Source of the DNA: Candidatus Puniceispirillum marinum IMCC1322 | Lineage (GTDB): Bacteria > Pseudomonadota > Alphaproteobacteria > Puniceispirillales > Puniceispirillaceae | Direction: 5' to 3' | Assembly (NCBI RefSeq): GCF_000024465.1 | Contig: NC_014010.1 | Span: 2,046,001 to 2,110,000 of the forward strand | Length of the DNA stretch: 64,000 bases | Part shown: in pieces, positions 1 to 10,613 of the stretch | Layout of the letters: every line of letters begins with the position of its first letter | Numbering within the stretch: position 1 is the first letter of the stretch | Position numbers and translations under genes: made by a program | The notes under the pieces: generated by a model | What the model saw: the letters and a program-made list of their open reading frames with translations, nothing else | Told to the model about the DNA's origin: nothing | The model's database searches: none

Positions 1-52
1 AGCGTCGAACCTGAGACCCGAACGTAATACCCGTTGAGGGGGAGTTTAGCCG

Positions 53-928
53 ATGGCATCATTACAGGATCTGAAGACGCGAATCAAAAGTGTCAAGTCC
101 ACGCAAAAAATCACTGCCGCCATGAAAATGGTGGCGGCGGCGAAATTACGTCGGGCACAGGAATCTGCCGAAGCTGGACGTCCCTATGCGACACGTATGG
201 GGCAGGTGATATCAAGTCTGGCGGCAAAAGCGAATAAGGAATCTGCGCCCGAATTGCTGGTTGGCAATGGAAAAGATCAGGTTCATCTGTTGGTTGTGAT
301 GTCTGCTGACCGTGGTCTTTGTGGCGGTTTTAATGGTTCGATCACACGGGCAACGCGTAATGAAGTCGCCCGACTTCGCAGTGAAAACAAGACCGTCAAA
401 TTATTTATGGTCGGCCGTAAATCTGCCGATGCTTTGCGTCGTGAACTTGGTGACATCTATATGGCGTCACTTGAAGGCATTCAGGGCACATCAGTGTCCT
501 ATGGTGACGCTGATTCAATCGGCCAGACCATCCGTGACGGATTTGAAGCTGGTGAATTTGACGTTTGTTCGATCATCTATAACAAGTTCAAAAGCGTGAT
601 CGCCCAAGAAGTTACGCATACACAGCTTATTCCAGCGCAGATCGACATGACCGAAGAAAGTGACACGCTGAGTGTCAGCTATGAATATGAGCCGGAAGAA
701 GAAGAGCTTCTGAATGCGTTGCTTCCGCGTGGTATCTCTACGCAAATCTACAGCTCGTTGCTTGAATCATCAGCGTCCGAACTGGCCGCACGTATGACGG
801 CAATGGATAACGCAACACGTAATGCTGGCGATCTGATTGACCGGCTTACATTGATTTATAACCGCACACGACAGGCGACGATCACCAAAGAACTGATCGA
901 GATCATCTCGGGTGCTGAAGCTGTTTAA
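53..928 (+). CDS. atpG: F1F0 ATP synthase gamma subunit
   Basis: Central rotor stalk of the F1 sector, coupling proton flow through F0 to catalysis in the alpha3beta3 ring on the cytoplasmic face of the inner membrane. The 291-residue length is normal for bacterial gamma. The first 50 residues ([14 protein letters not shown], then [12 protein letters not shown]) and the last 70 ([26 protein letters not shown]) are the two conserved coiled-coil helices; the loop [11 protein letters not shown] is a gamma signature. The ATG follows a GAGGGGGAG ribosome site. It is followed by atpD and atpC. The upstream atpA is not in the window. Confidence 0.98.
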   Translation: MASLQDLKTRIKSVKSTQKITAAMKMVAAAKLRRAQESAEAGRPYATRMGQVISSLAAKANKESAPELLVGNGKDQVHLLVVMSADRGLCGGFNGSITRATRNEVARLRSENKTVKLFMVGRKSADALRRELGDIYMASLEGIQGTSVSYGDADSIGQTIRDGFEAGEFDVCSIIYNKFKSVIAQEVTHTQLIPAQIDMTEESDTLSVSYEYEPEEEELLNALLPRGISTQIYSSLLESSASELAARMTAMDNATRNAGDLIDRLTLIYNRTRQATITKELIEIISGAEAV

Positions 929-997
929 GCAGCTTTGTGAATATAGTGTGAAGACGCGTAACATATTTTGATTAGGAACAACCCGGTCGGGTAATGA

Positions 998-2458
<1,461 letters not shown>

Positions 2459-2499
2459 ATCAGGCATCATTTTGACCCTGTCATAAAGGAAACAGCGTT

Positions 2500-2853
2500 A
2501 TGGCTGAGACAACACATCTAGAGCTGGTCACACCGGCGAAAATCATGGTGCAGATGGCAGCCGAAATGGTTGTTGCACCTGGATCAGAAGGCCTGTTTGG
2601 TGCCATGCCACGGCATGCACCAATGCTGGCCAATCTTGATCGAGGTGTTGTTGAAGTGCATGAAGGTGGCAAAATCATCAATCGCTATATGATTGATGGC
2701 GGCCTTGCTGATGTGTCTGGCGAAAGCGTGACGATTCTGGCCGAACGTGCCGAGGATCTTGATACTGCTGATGCAGCAAGGCTCAAGGAACGCGCCGCAA
2801 GCGCGCCTGAAGCAGAAGCTGATTTCCTGAATGCGGTGATTGCCGCGCTGTAA
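2500..2853 (+). CDS. atpC: F1F0 ATP synthase epsilon subunit
   Basis: Small rotor subunit that links gamma to the c-ring and can restrain ATP hydrolysis. The N-terminal beta sandwich is clear (LELVTPAKIMV, GSEGLFGAMPRHAPML, IDGGLADVSGESVTILAE). At 117 residues it is shorter than the usual 130-140: the C-terminal helical hairpin is reduced to one helix plus a short tail (DAARLKERAA, then EADFLNAVIAAL). That shortening suggests weak epsilon inhibition, which is an inference. It is the last gene of the operon and is followed by a hairpin terminator. Confidence 0.95.
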   Translation: MAETTHLELVTPAKIMVQMAAEMVVAPGSEGLFGAMPRHAPMLANLDRGVVEVHEGGKIINRYMIDGGLADVSGESVTILAERAEDLDTADAARLKERAASAPEAEADFLNAVIAAL

Positions 2854-2874
2854 AGCTGTGGATACTGACGATTC

Positions 2875-2901
2875 AAAAAGGGCGCTATTGAGCGCCCTTT
2901 T
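2875..2901. terminator. Rho-independent terminator after atpC, probably bidirectional
   Basis: A perfect 7-bp stem, GGGCGCT (2880-2886) and AGCGCCC (2891-2897) with a 4-base ATTG loop, is flanked by AAAAA on the left and TTTT on the right. It lies between the convergent atpC and rppH genes, and the flanks suit termination from both strands. Confidence 0.9.
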
Positions 2902-2923
2902 GTGCATATAGTGCCAAACCAGA

Positions 2924-3406
2924 TTAGGTCAGATCACCAAATTCAACCAAGATGCGTTCATATACCCCGCGTTTGAAGGGGACAGCCAGATCGATCAGTT
3001 CGGCCGCAGGCAGCCACCGCCATTCGCAGAATTCGGGTTCGGCTGTGGCAATATTGATATCAGCGTCACTGCCAGTAAAGCGCATCGCCATCCATTTCTG
3101 TTTCTGCCCTTTATATTTGCCTTGCCATAGGCGGTTCGCCAGTGGCAACGGAATATCATAATTCAGCCATTCGCTATGTTCTTTGATAAGTTCAGCGTCA
3201 TTGGTACCGATCTCTTCACACATTTCACGCATGCAGGCGGCAATCGGTGTTTCGCCCGGGTCAATGCCGCCTTGGGGCATTTGCCAGGCTTCAGCACGGC
3301 TGTCAATGCGGCGTCCAGCAAAAACCTGACCATGTGGGTTAAGCAGGAAGATACCCACGCAGGGGCGATAAGGACGGTCATCATAGGCAGTTGTGATCTG
3401 GCTCAT
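2924..3406 (-). CDS. rppH: RNA pyrophosphohydrolase (Nudix)
   Basis: Removes pyrophosphate from the 5' end of primary transcripts, which opens them to RNase E-type decay; it may also act on dinucleoside polyphosphates. The 160-residue protein has a complete Nudix box near residues 46-68 (GGIDPGETPIAA, REMCEEIG), with RPYRPCVGIFLLN before it, typical of RppH/IalA. Its start overlaps the ctpA stop by 4 bases, so the two are translationally linked, as is common in alphaproteobacteria. It is convergent to atpC. Confidence 0.96.
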   Translation of the reverse strand: MSQITTAYDDRPYRPCVGIFLLNPHGQVFAGRRIDSRAEAWQMPQGGIDPGETPIAACMREMCEEIGTNDAELIKEHSEWLNYDIPLPLANRLWQGKYKGQKQKWMAMRFTGSDADINIATAEPEFCEWRWLPAAELIDLAVPFKRGVYERILVEFGDLT

Positions 3407-4773
3407 GAATTTGGCCTTAATACCGAGAAGGCGGATACACCCCGAATCAGATCAAGTGCACGGGCAAGCTGATAGTCGATTTCGTCCTGTTTGAACTTTT
3501 GCTCTGGCTGTGAGTCGGATGCGTCGGCTTCGTCATCTTCCTTACTATCTAACGCGCCTTTGAGATTTTCCTCGCGGGTGATGCCGCCTTCAAGCGTTTC
3601 AATCCGTGCCATGAGCACCTCGATATCAGGTTCGATGCCCTTGGCCTGAATCGAAATACCCGACGGTGTGTAATAGCGTGCTGTGGTCAGGCGCATGGCA
3701 GCGGTATTCGATACCGGAATTACCGATTGCACCGAGCCTTTACCAAATGAACGGGTGCCAAGAAGCAAGGCACGTTTGTGATCCTTTAGCGCGCCAGCAA
3801 CAATCTCGGATGCCGAAGCCGATCCCGAATTAATGAGCACAACCATTGGCAGACCACGGGCGATATCACCTGAGGTGGCATAAACGCGGTTGCCCTTTTC
3901 GGGATCGCGGCCCCGTGTTGACACGATTTCCCCTTTTTCCAGAAAGGCATCGCTGACTGAAATAGCCTGATCCAGCAAACCACCAGGATTATTCCGAAGA
4001 TCCAGAATCACACCTTTGAGGTTCCCGTCTTGCTGTTTGAACATATCATCAATGGCATCAATCAGGCCGGGGGTTGTCTGTTCGGAAAATGTGGTCAGGC
4101 GTACATAACCTATGCCATCAAAGATTTCATAACGCACCGATTTGATTTTGATTGAATCACGGATTAGCGACACATCGAACGGCTCGTCCTGAGCGCGTTG
4201 AACCTTGACTGTTACTTTAGACCCGATTTTGCCACGTAGCCGATCCACCGCATCGGATAGCGACATGCCAATAATCGATTCATCATCAACAGCAATGATA
4301 TAATCTTCTGGCTGGATGCCCGCTTTGGCCGCAGGGGTGTCATCAATTGGTGACACGACTTTAACCATGCCGTTTTCCATAGTGATTTCGATGCCAAGGC
4401 CACCAAAACGGCCTTGCGTCTGCACCTTCATGGCGTTGAAATTATCAGCGTTCAGATAGGAAGAATGTGGGTCTAATGAGGTCAGCATGCCTTTGATAGC
4501 CGCTTCGATTAGATCGGTATCGTCCACCTCATCAACATAGCTCTCGCGCACGCGCTGGAAAATATCACCAAAAAGGCCAAGTTGTTGATAAACAGAATCA
4601 TTCTTGTCAGCCCGCGCGGCGCTGAGCAGAGATACACCAAGGCCACCCGCGGCCATGACACCACAGATAAGCAGAATATACAGAAATCGGTGCTTTTTCT
4701 GGGTGCCAAAATTAGCGCGGCCAAAACTTGATCGTCCAGATCCTGCAGAATCAGAAAATAAAGGTCTTTGCAT
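3403..4773 (-). CDS. ctpA: C-terminal processing periplasmic protease (S41)
   Basis: A carboxy-terminal processing peptidase that trims periplasmic and envelope proteins. In order: a cytoplasmic head, one membrane segment (about 29-51), an N-terminal helical part, a PDZ domain (about 105-195) and the S41 catalytic core. The Ser-Lys-Gln triad is visible as S320 in GSASASEI and K345 plus Q349 in SFGKGSVQ. The acidic C-terminal tail (about 405-435) is low complexity. It overlaps rppH by 4 bases. In many alphaproteobacteria an M23 peptidase (envC-like) lies between gpmI and ctpA; here only 144 bp separate them. Confidence 0.95.
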   Translation of the reverse strand: MQRPLFSDSAGSGRSSFGRANFGTQKKHRFLYILLICGVMAAGGLGVSLLSAARADKNDSVYQQLGLFGDIFQRVRESYVDEVDDTDLIEAAIKGMLTSLDPHSSYLNADNFNAMKVQTQGRFGGLGIEITMENGMVKVVSPIDDTPAAKAGIQPEDYIIAVDDESIIGMSLSDAVDRLRGKIGSKVTVKVQRAQDEPFDVSLIRDSIKIKSVRYEIFDGIGYVRLTTFSEQTTPGLIDAIDDMFKQQDGNLKGVILDLRNNPGGLLDQAISVSDAFLEKGEIVSTRGRDPEKGNRVYATSGDIARGLPMVVLINSGSASASEIVAGALKDHKRALLLGTRSFGKGSVQSVIPVSNTAAMRLTTARYYTPSGISIQAKGIEPDIEVLMARIETLEGGITREENLKGALDSKEDDEADASDSQPEQKFKQDEIDYQLARALDLIRGVSAFSVLRPNS

Positions 4774-4917
4774 TATGCAAGCACTCCTAACCTATCGGTA
4801 AACAGCTCATTGGCCATAATGGCTGTATTTGTTATGCGTATATCGTGCCAGTCTGGCTCAGGCTATGCAAGCACAGCCACCTTTTAACGCATGCAATTAT
4901 TTAGTAACAGAATAATA

Positions 4918-6456
4918 TTAAGGTCGAAGCAAGGAATTCCCCGTCATCGCAGACGGCTGGGTAATACCCAGCATGGCCAGCAGACTAGGTGCCAGGTCTG
5001 CCAGCCGCCCATCTACCAGATTGGTGTCACTATCGCCATTTACAAGGATCAGCGGCACAAGATTCGTTGTGTGTGCTGTATGTGGTGAATTGGCTTCATC
5101 ATCCCACATGATTTCACAATTGCCATGATCGGCGGTGACCAGCATTTGACCATGTTGTGCCCTAACCGCCTCGGCAAGTTTGCCTACACATTCATCGACG
5201 GTTTCAACCGCCTGAATGGCAGCGGCAAGATCACCTGTATGGCCAACCATATCCGGATTGGCAAAGTTGATGATAAGCAGATCATGCGCCTGTGTGCTCA
5301 AACTGTTCAAAGCTGTTTGCAGAACGCCTTCGGCGCTCATCTCAGGCTGCATATCATAGGTTGGAACGCTGGGTGATTGCACCATCTGGCGGTCTTCTTG
5401 CGGCAGGATGGTTTCTTTACCGCCATTAAAGAAAAAGGTCACATGCGGATATTTTTCAGTTTCGGCAAGGCGAAGCTGGCGCAAGCCAGCGGCGGCTACA
5501 ACGGTGCCAAGCGTATCGTTAAGTTCGGTTGCCGGAAATAATGTGTCTACAAATTCATCAAGAGGTTCGGAATAGGATGACATGCCAATGGCCGATGCGA
5601 TCATCGGAGGTCTGGCCGGAAAGTTGACAGTATCCGGTCTGAAAAAGGCATCAAGGATTTGGCGCGCACGATCAGTACGAAAATTCATCATGACAATGCC
5701 GTCACCATCATTCATGCCCGCATAGTCATCAATAACCGTCGCCGCAATAAATTCATCACTTTCGCCGCGATCATAGGCCTGTCTGATGGCGGCCATACTA
5801 TCTGACGCCGGCGCATCGGCGCTCTGGCCATGGATTATGGCATTGAAAGCGGCCTCGGTGCGAGACCAGCGGTGATCGCGATCCATCGCATAATACCGGC
5901 CTATGACACTGGCCATGGTGACAGTGTCGGGCAGTTGTTCAAGAAAGGCCGGCATCGTATTGATCGCGGCCTTTGGTAGCACATCACGTCCATCGGTAAA
6001 GGCATGAACCGCGACTTTGACGCCGCGTGCGGCTAAGGCGTGGATAACGCACAGCGTATGGTCTTCATGCGCATGCACCCCGCCATCCGAAAGTAGCCCC
6101 ATGATATGCGCGGTGCCGTCGGTTGCAATCAGCTGGTCGGCCAGTGCCATTAATTTGGGGTGGACGGCGAGTGATCCATCGGCTACGGCCGCACTGATAC
6201 GGGGTAGGGTTTGCATGACAACACGCCCCGCACCAATATTCATATGCCCAACTTCCGAATTGCCAACCTGCCCATCGGGTAAGCCAACATCTATGCCCGA
6301 AGCTGCCACAAAGCTGTGTGGGCATGTGGACATAAGCTGATCAAAGACAGGAGTTTCGGCAAGCGCGACCGCATTATGCGATGGCTCAGGCCGATGCCCC
6401 CATCCATCCATGATGCATAGAACAACAGGGCTGTTATTTCCGTGATTTTCAGTCAT
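4918..6456 (-). CDS. gpmI: 2,3-bisphosphoglycerate-independent phosphoglycerate mutase
   Basis: Interconverts 3- and 2-phosphoglycerate in glycolysis and gluconeogenesis using two metal ions and a phosphoserine intermediate. The 512-residue length is standard. The first metal motif CIMDGWG (D17) and the catalytic serine in GQVGNSEVGH (S67) are intact, and the C-terminal alkaline-phosphatase-like metal motif VTADHGNCE is present. It is read between rlmH and ctpA on the same strand. No cofactor-dependent mutase is seen in the window. Confidence 0.97.
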   Translation of the reverse strand: MTENHGNNSPVVLCIMDGWGHRPEPSHNAVALAETPVFDQLMSTCPHSFVAASGIDVGLPDGQVGNSEVGHMNIGAGRVVMQTLPRISAAVADGSLAVHPKLMALADQLIATDGTAHIMGLLSDGGVHAHEDHTLCVIHALAARGVKVAVHAFTDGRDVLPKAAINTMPAFLEQLPDTVTMASVIGRYYAMDRDHRWSRTEAAFNAIIHGQSADAPASDSMAAIRQAYDRGESDEFIAATVIDDYAGMNDGDGIVMMNFRTDRARQILDAFFRPDTVNFPARPPMIASAIGMSSYSEPLDEFVDTLFPATELNDTLGTVVAAAGLRQLRLAETEKYPHVTFFFNGGKETILPQEDRQMVQSPSVPTYDMQPEMSAEGVLQTALNSLSTQAHDLLIINFANPDMVGHTGDLAAAIQAVETVDECVGKLAEAVRAQHGQMLVTADHGNCEIMWDDEANSPHTAHTTNLVPLILVNGDSDTNLVDGRLADLAPSLLAMLGITQPSAMTGNSLLRP

Positions 6457-6520
6457 AGAATTTTATAATCCTCTGATTGACTAAAGTATAGGCAGAAGCC
6501 ATCAAATCTATGTGATCACC

Positions 6521-6979
6521 TCAACTTGGACGGTGATAAGGATGTCCACTCAAAATAGCTGTGGCGCGGTATAATTGTTCAGCAACCATCGCCCGAAACA
6601 GCATATGTGGCCAGATCGCTCGCCCAAAAGACAATGTTTTGTCAGCACGGGCCAATACAGCCGCACCATGGCCATCGGCACCACCAATGGCAAAACAGGC
6701 GCGTGAACGCCCTTCATCCTGCCAAAGTGATAAAAGATTCGCCAGTTCTTCGGATGAACAGTCGCGTCCCTTCGGATCAAAGGCCACAAGCGCCGCATCG
6801 GATGGTACATGTTTTAAAATACGGGCAGCTTCATCATCGCAACGCGCGGTGCCAGCTGGTAATTTTGAGTCGATCTCGCTGAGCTCGCCGCCAGCTGGTA
6901 GTCGGGCTAGCCATGCGCTGGTCAATGTGGCTTCTGGTGAAGTCCGGCCTTTGCCAACGGCAATAATATGCAACCGCAT
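6521..6979 (-). CDS. rlmH: 23S rRNA (pseudouridine1915-N3)-methyltransferase
   Basis: SPOUT methyltransferase that modifies helix 69 of 23S rRNA on the assembled 70S ribosome. The 152-residue protein starts MRLHIIAVGKG. It carries the knot motif FAIGGADGHG and the C-terminal signature (SFGRAIWPHMLFR, AEQLYRA, GHPYHR). It follows rsfS by 31 bp, the usual RsfS-RlmH pairing of two ribosome-linked genes. Confidence 0.96.
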   Translation of the reverse strand: MRLHIIAVGKGRTSPEATLTSAWLARLPAGGELSEIDSKLPAGTARCDDEAARILKHVPSDAALVAFDPKGRDCSSEELANLLSLWQDEGRSRACFAIGGADGHGAAVLARADKTLSFGRAIWPHMLFRAMVAEQLYRATAILSGHPYHRPS

Positions 6980-7010
6980 GATATATCCTGATCCTGATCA
7001 AGCAGGTGGG

Positions 7011-7355
7011 TTAGGCGTCGGCAGTTATGCGGACAATTTCTTCAACCCCGCCATCAGCCCACATACGCTCGATACCATAGAATTCGCGCACTTCGGGTCG
7101 GAACAGATGCACGATGACGTCATTGGCATCAAGCAAAACCCAGTCCGCCTGACGCATACCTTCAAGGCCGATGATATCAACATAGTTCTGTTTCAGTTTA
7201 AACTGCAGATGCTCAGCCATTGCCGCAACCTGTCGCGATGATGATCCGCTGGCCACGACCATGAAATCTGCCATGGCAGATTTACCTGCCAACGGGATGG
7301 TCTGAATATCAATAGCTTTGTCGTCGTTGAGGGAATCGGTAATGAGATTTAACAC
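7011..7355 (-). CDS. rsfS: Ribosomal silencing factor RsfS
   Basis: Binds ribosomal protein uL14 and blocks joining of the subunits, lowering translation when nutrients are scarce. The 114 residues given here cover the Iojap/RsfS fold (DDDKAID-like start, AGKSAMADFMVVASG, QADWVLLDANDVIVHLF, REFYGIERMW). The GTG start at 7355 has no ribosome site. A better start may be an ATT at 7391, in frame, 12 codons upstream and 7 bases after GGAG; the extra residues (SKAQHSLDADQ) resemble the N-terminus of relatives. A TAA lies just before it, so no further extension is possible. Confidence 0.93.
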   Translation of the reverse strand: MLNLITDSLNDDKAIDIQTIPLAGKSAMADFMVVASGSSSRQVAAMAEHLQFKLKQNYVDIIGLEGMRQADWVLLDANDVIVHLFRPEVREFYGIERMWADGGVEEIVRITADA

Positions 7356-7490
7356 CTGATCGGCGTCTAATGAATGTTGCGCTTTAGAAATAGTATCTCT
7401 CCGTTATGACGTGCAAATTATATTATCTGGAATCCAGAGATTCATTATCCTCAGATATCATTGTACTACGTGGTTGATATTTGATCTAGT

Positions 7491-8156
7491 TTAATTAATG
7501 GCTAGCCGCCCAATGGGTATAGGCGCGATGACGGCACGCAGAGCCGTTGCCGAAGCCTTGTGCCGCTTACCTGCAATAAAGCACCAGCTAGCCCTGGCAA
7601 GGCGGCGTTGCGCCAATAGACCTGCCATGCGCGCTGGTTGTAGCCGTTGGGCTGGCAATTTGCGTCCAGCACTGATCGCCTGATAGGAAAAGCCCGGGCG
7701 GTCAATCACGGCCATGGGCATGAGTCTGCTGATCTCGCGGTAACGATACCAGGCGCTGAATTGTACCATATTATCGGCACCCATGATCCAAATAAACTGC
7801 GCATGTGGACAGGTTTGTTTTAACCATTTCAATGTATTATACGTAAGATGATCTGGCCGTTGTTCTTCTGGACTCAACACTTTGATCTGTGGATGATGTG
7901 CGGTGACTGTGCGGGCAAAATCACGCCTATGCGCCAGTGTCATCATCACATGACGATCTTTAAGTGGGTTTTGCGGTGTCACCAGCCACCATATCTGATC
8001 AAGACCAAGCGTGCGCAAGGCCAGCATGCTCATATGCAGATGGCCAGCATGCGCCGGATTGAATGAGCCGCCTAAAAGCCCTATTTTCAACCGTGTTTTG
8101 CTGTGAAAAATGGCCGGTAAGGGTGCTTTTGGAACTTCACGGACGTGTGTTGCCAT
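7491..8156 (-). CDS. nadD: Nicotinate-nucleotide adenylyltransferase
   Basis: Transfers AMP from ATP to nicotinate mononucleotide in NAD synthesis. Nucleotidyltransferase motifs are clear: GLLGGSFNPAHAGH near the start, WWLVTPQNPLK, and IMGADNMVQFSAW. The open frame runs up to 8291, but that would bury 155 bp in proA. The ATG at 8156 (MATHVREVPKAP) gives 221 residues and a 20-bp overlap with the proA 3' end, so it is preferred. The proB-proA-nadD-rsfS-rlmH order is common in the class. Confidence 0.94.
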   Translation of the reverse strand: MATHVREVPKAPLPAIFHSKTRLKIGLLGGSFNPAHAGHLHMSMLALRTLGLDQIWWLVTPQNPLKDRHVMMTLAHRRDFARTVTAHHPQIKVLSPEEQRPDHLTYNTLKWLKQTCPHAQFIWIMGADNMVQFSAWYRYREISRLMPMAVIDRPGFSYQAISAGRKLPAQRLQPARMAGLLAQRRLARASWCFIAGKRHKASATALRAVIAPIPIGRLAIN

Positions 8157-9417
8157 GACCACGTACAATATATTTAAAGCTGGTAAGTTGCGCCGCGCCA
8201 ACTGGGCCTCGTGCATGAAGACGCCCCGTGGCAATGCCAATTTCGGCACCCATGCCGAACTCACCACCATCGGCAAATTGGGTTGACGCATTCACCATCA
8301 CGATCGCGCTATCGACACGCGCAAGAAAATGCTCGGCAGTGTCTGCATTTCCGGTGACAATGCTTTCGGTATGACCAGACCCATAGGTGCCAATATGAGC
8401 AATCGCGTCATCAACCGAATCGACAATTTTGACCGACAGGATGCTGTCCAGATATTCGGTGCGCCAGTCGGCTTCGGTGGCTTTGGTCATAGTGTCAACC
8501 AGATCACAAGATAATGCGTCACCGCGTAAGGCGCATCCGGCGTCGGTTAAGGCCGTGGCTATGCTGGGTAACATGCGGGTCGCAACATCACGGTGGATGA
8601 GCAGGGTTTCTGCCGCCCCGCATATGCCTGTTCGCCGCATTTTGGCATTGACGATGATCTGCTGTGCCATATCAAAATCAGCGTCAGCATCGACATAGAC
8701 ATGGCATATGCCTTCAAGATGCGCAAAGACGGGAACGCGCGCTTCGGATTGCACGCGCTCGACAAGCGAACGTCCCCCGCGTGGAATAATGACATCTATT
8801 TCACCTGCCGCGGCCAGCATCGCACCCACAATCGCACGATCAGCAGACGGTATCATCTGTACATTTGCGGCTGGCAGACCGGCACTTTCCAGCCCTTGAA
8901 CCATCAGGCCAGCCAGCATGCTAGAGGTGAAATAGCTATCCGAACCACCCCGCAAAATGGCTGCATTGCCTGAAATCAGGCATAAAGCAGCAGCATCGAC
9001 GGTTACATTAGGCCGTGATTCATAGATGATGCCGATAATGCCAAGTGGTGTAGCGACGCGTGCAATATCAAGCCCGTTTGGCTGTTGCCAGCGCGCCAGT
9101 TCACGCCCGATTGGATCATCAAGCGCGGCAATGGATTCGAGCCCGGCGGCCATCGCCTCGACGCGTTCGGCATTCATCGTCAACCGGTCGATAAAGGCAG
9201 CACTTATACTGTTTTCAGATGCCTTTTCAACATCTTTGCTGTTGGTTGTGATGATCGCGTCAGCATGTGCGCGGATCAATTCGGCGCTTTTCAGCAAGGC
9301 CGAACGGCGCGCATCATACGGGCTTTGGCCAAGCGTTTTTTGGGCGCGCCGAGCCGCTGTTACCAAGTCAGAGACAAGGGCTTTCGGGCTATCAAAATTA
9401 TGCGACTGTTCGGTCAT
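8137..9417 (-). CDS. proA: Gamma-glutamyl phosphate reductase
   Basis: NADPH-dependent reduction of gamma-glutamyl phosphate to glutamate semialdehyde, the second step of proline synthesis. The 426-residue protein has the aldehyde-dehydrogenase fold, with GIIYESRPNVTVDA, RGGSDSY and the catalytic cysteine in RRTGICGAAETLL (C266). Its ATG overlaps the proB stop (TAATG arrangement), implying coupled translation of the two proline enzymes. Confidence 0.97.
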   Translation of the reverse strand: MTEQSHNFDSPKALVSDLVTAARRAQKTLGQSPYDARRSALLKSAELIRAHADAIITTNSKDVEKASENSISAAFIDRLTMNAERVEAMAAGLESIAALDDPIGRELARWQQPNGLDIARVATPLGIIGIIYESRPNVTVDAAALCLISGNAAILRGGSDSYFTSSMLAGLMVQGLESAGLPAANVQMIPSADRAIVGAMLAAAGEIDVIIPRGGRSLVERVQSEARVPVFAHLEGICHVYVDADADFDMAQQIIVNAKMRRTGICGAAETLLIHRDVATRMLPSIATALTDAGCALRGDALSCDLVDTMTKATEADWRTEYLDSILSVKIVDSVDDAIAHIGTYGSGHTESIVTGNADTAEHFLARVDSAIVMVNASTQFADGGEFGMGAEIGIATGRLHARGPVGAAQLTSFKYIVRGHGNTRP

Positions 9418-10613
9418 TATCGCATCTCCTCATCAGATGCTACGCCATTGTCGTTCATCACGATATTGTCAGCATGAATCAATTCATCACGACCACGATA
9501 GCCGAGAAGGGCTTCGATTTCACTGCTTTTATGCCCCTTGATACGGTCGGCATCATTGGCCGAATATGCCGAAAGCCCATGTCCGATGACAATACCATCA
9601 CGGCTTTCAACAGCGATCAGATCACCGCGTTCAAAATTACCACCAATCGTGGTAACACCAGCAGGCAATAGTGAACGTCCCTGCCGCAAAGCTGTTATCG
9701 CGCCATCATCAATGACGAGCTTGCCTTTTGGTGACAAGGCACCCGCTATCCATTTTTTGCGTGCGGTTGGTGGTGATGCTTCGGCGGTAAAGATCGTATT
9801 GCGGGCGCCCGCGTCGATCGCGGTCAATGGGCGTGGATCGCGGCCATTACAAATAATCATGCTGCATCCGGCAGATGTGGCGATTCGCGCCGCTTCAAGC
9901 TTTGTGACCATGCCGCCAGACGCATAGCTGGCATTTGCGGTGCCAGCCATGTTCATGATATCAGGCGTGATGCTAGAGACCATGGCAATATGTTCTGCAT
10001 TTTTGTCGTCATGTGGATTGACTGTATAAAGTCCATCAACATCGGACAACAGAACCAGCATATCGGCACCAAGCATCGCCGCGACGCGCGCGGCAAGACG
10101 GTCATTATCACCAAAGCGAATTTCAGCTGTGGCAACCGTATCATTTTCATTTACTACAGGTACAGCACCTAGCGACAGAAGCGCGGTTATCGTTGCACGG
10201 GCATTCAGATGTCGGCGACGAGTTTCGGTATCATCGGGGGACAGCAGAATTTGTGCTGTTTGGATATTATGGGTAGCAAGCGCCGTCATCCACGCATGTG
10301 CCAGCGTCACCTGACCAGCGGCGGCGGCGGCCTGTTTTTCCTCTAGCTGAAGCGTTTTCTGGCTAATGCCCAGATTTAGGCTACCAAGCGCAATAGCGCC
10401 GCTTGAGACAACGATAACTGAGGCGCCAGATGATTTTAGCGCGGCAATATCTTCGGAAATACCAGCCAGCCATGTCTGATTGATGGCGTTATTCTTATCA
10501 TCGACAAGCAAGGCAGACCCCACCTTGATGACAACAATTCTGGCAGCTTTTAAGGCATCGATCGCCGTTTGCATATCATCAGATGCCATCGTGCCATTTT
10601 CTAGGGCGACCAT
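9417..10613 (-). CDS. proB: Glutamate 5-kinase
   Basis: First step of proline synthesis, phosphorylating glutamate; normally feedback-inhibited by proline. The 398-residue protein has an amino-acid kinase domain ([62 protein letters not shown]) and a C-terminal PUA domain from about residue 295. The ATG at 10613 has GAGG about 8 bases upstream and overlaps the obgE end by 13 bp; a second ATG eight codons later is possible. Confidence 0.96.
   Translation of the reverse strand: MVALENGTMASDDMQTAIDALKAARIVVIKVGSALLVDDKNNAINQTWLAGISEDIAALKSSGASVIVVSSGAIALGSLNLGISQKTLQLEEKQAAAAAGQVTLAHAWMTALATHNIQTAQILLSPDDTETRRRHLNARATITALLSLGAVPVVNENDTVATAEIRFGDNDRLAARVAAMLGADMLVLLSDVDGLYTVNPHDDKNAEHIAMVSSITPDIMNMAGTANASYASGGMVTKLEAARIATSAGCSMIICNGRDPRPLTAIDAGARNTIFTAEASPPTARKKWIAGALSPKGKLVIDDGAITALRQGRSLLPAGVTTIGGNFERGDLIAVESRDGIVIGHGLSAYSANDADRIKGHKSSEIEALLGYRGRDELIHADNIVMNDNGVASDEEMR

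Noticed and set aside
6561-7241. 226-residue open frame on the plus strand
   Set aside because: It is antisense to rlmH and rsfS, which have clear family motifs, and its own sequence resembles no family.
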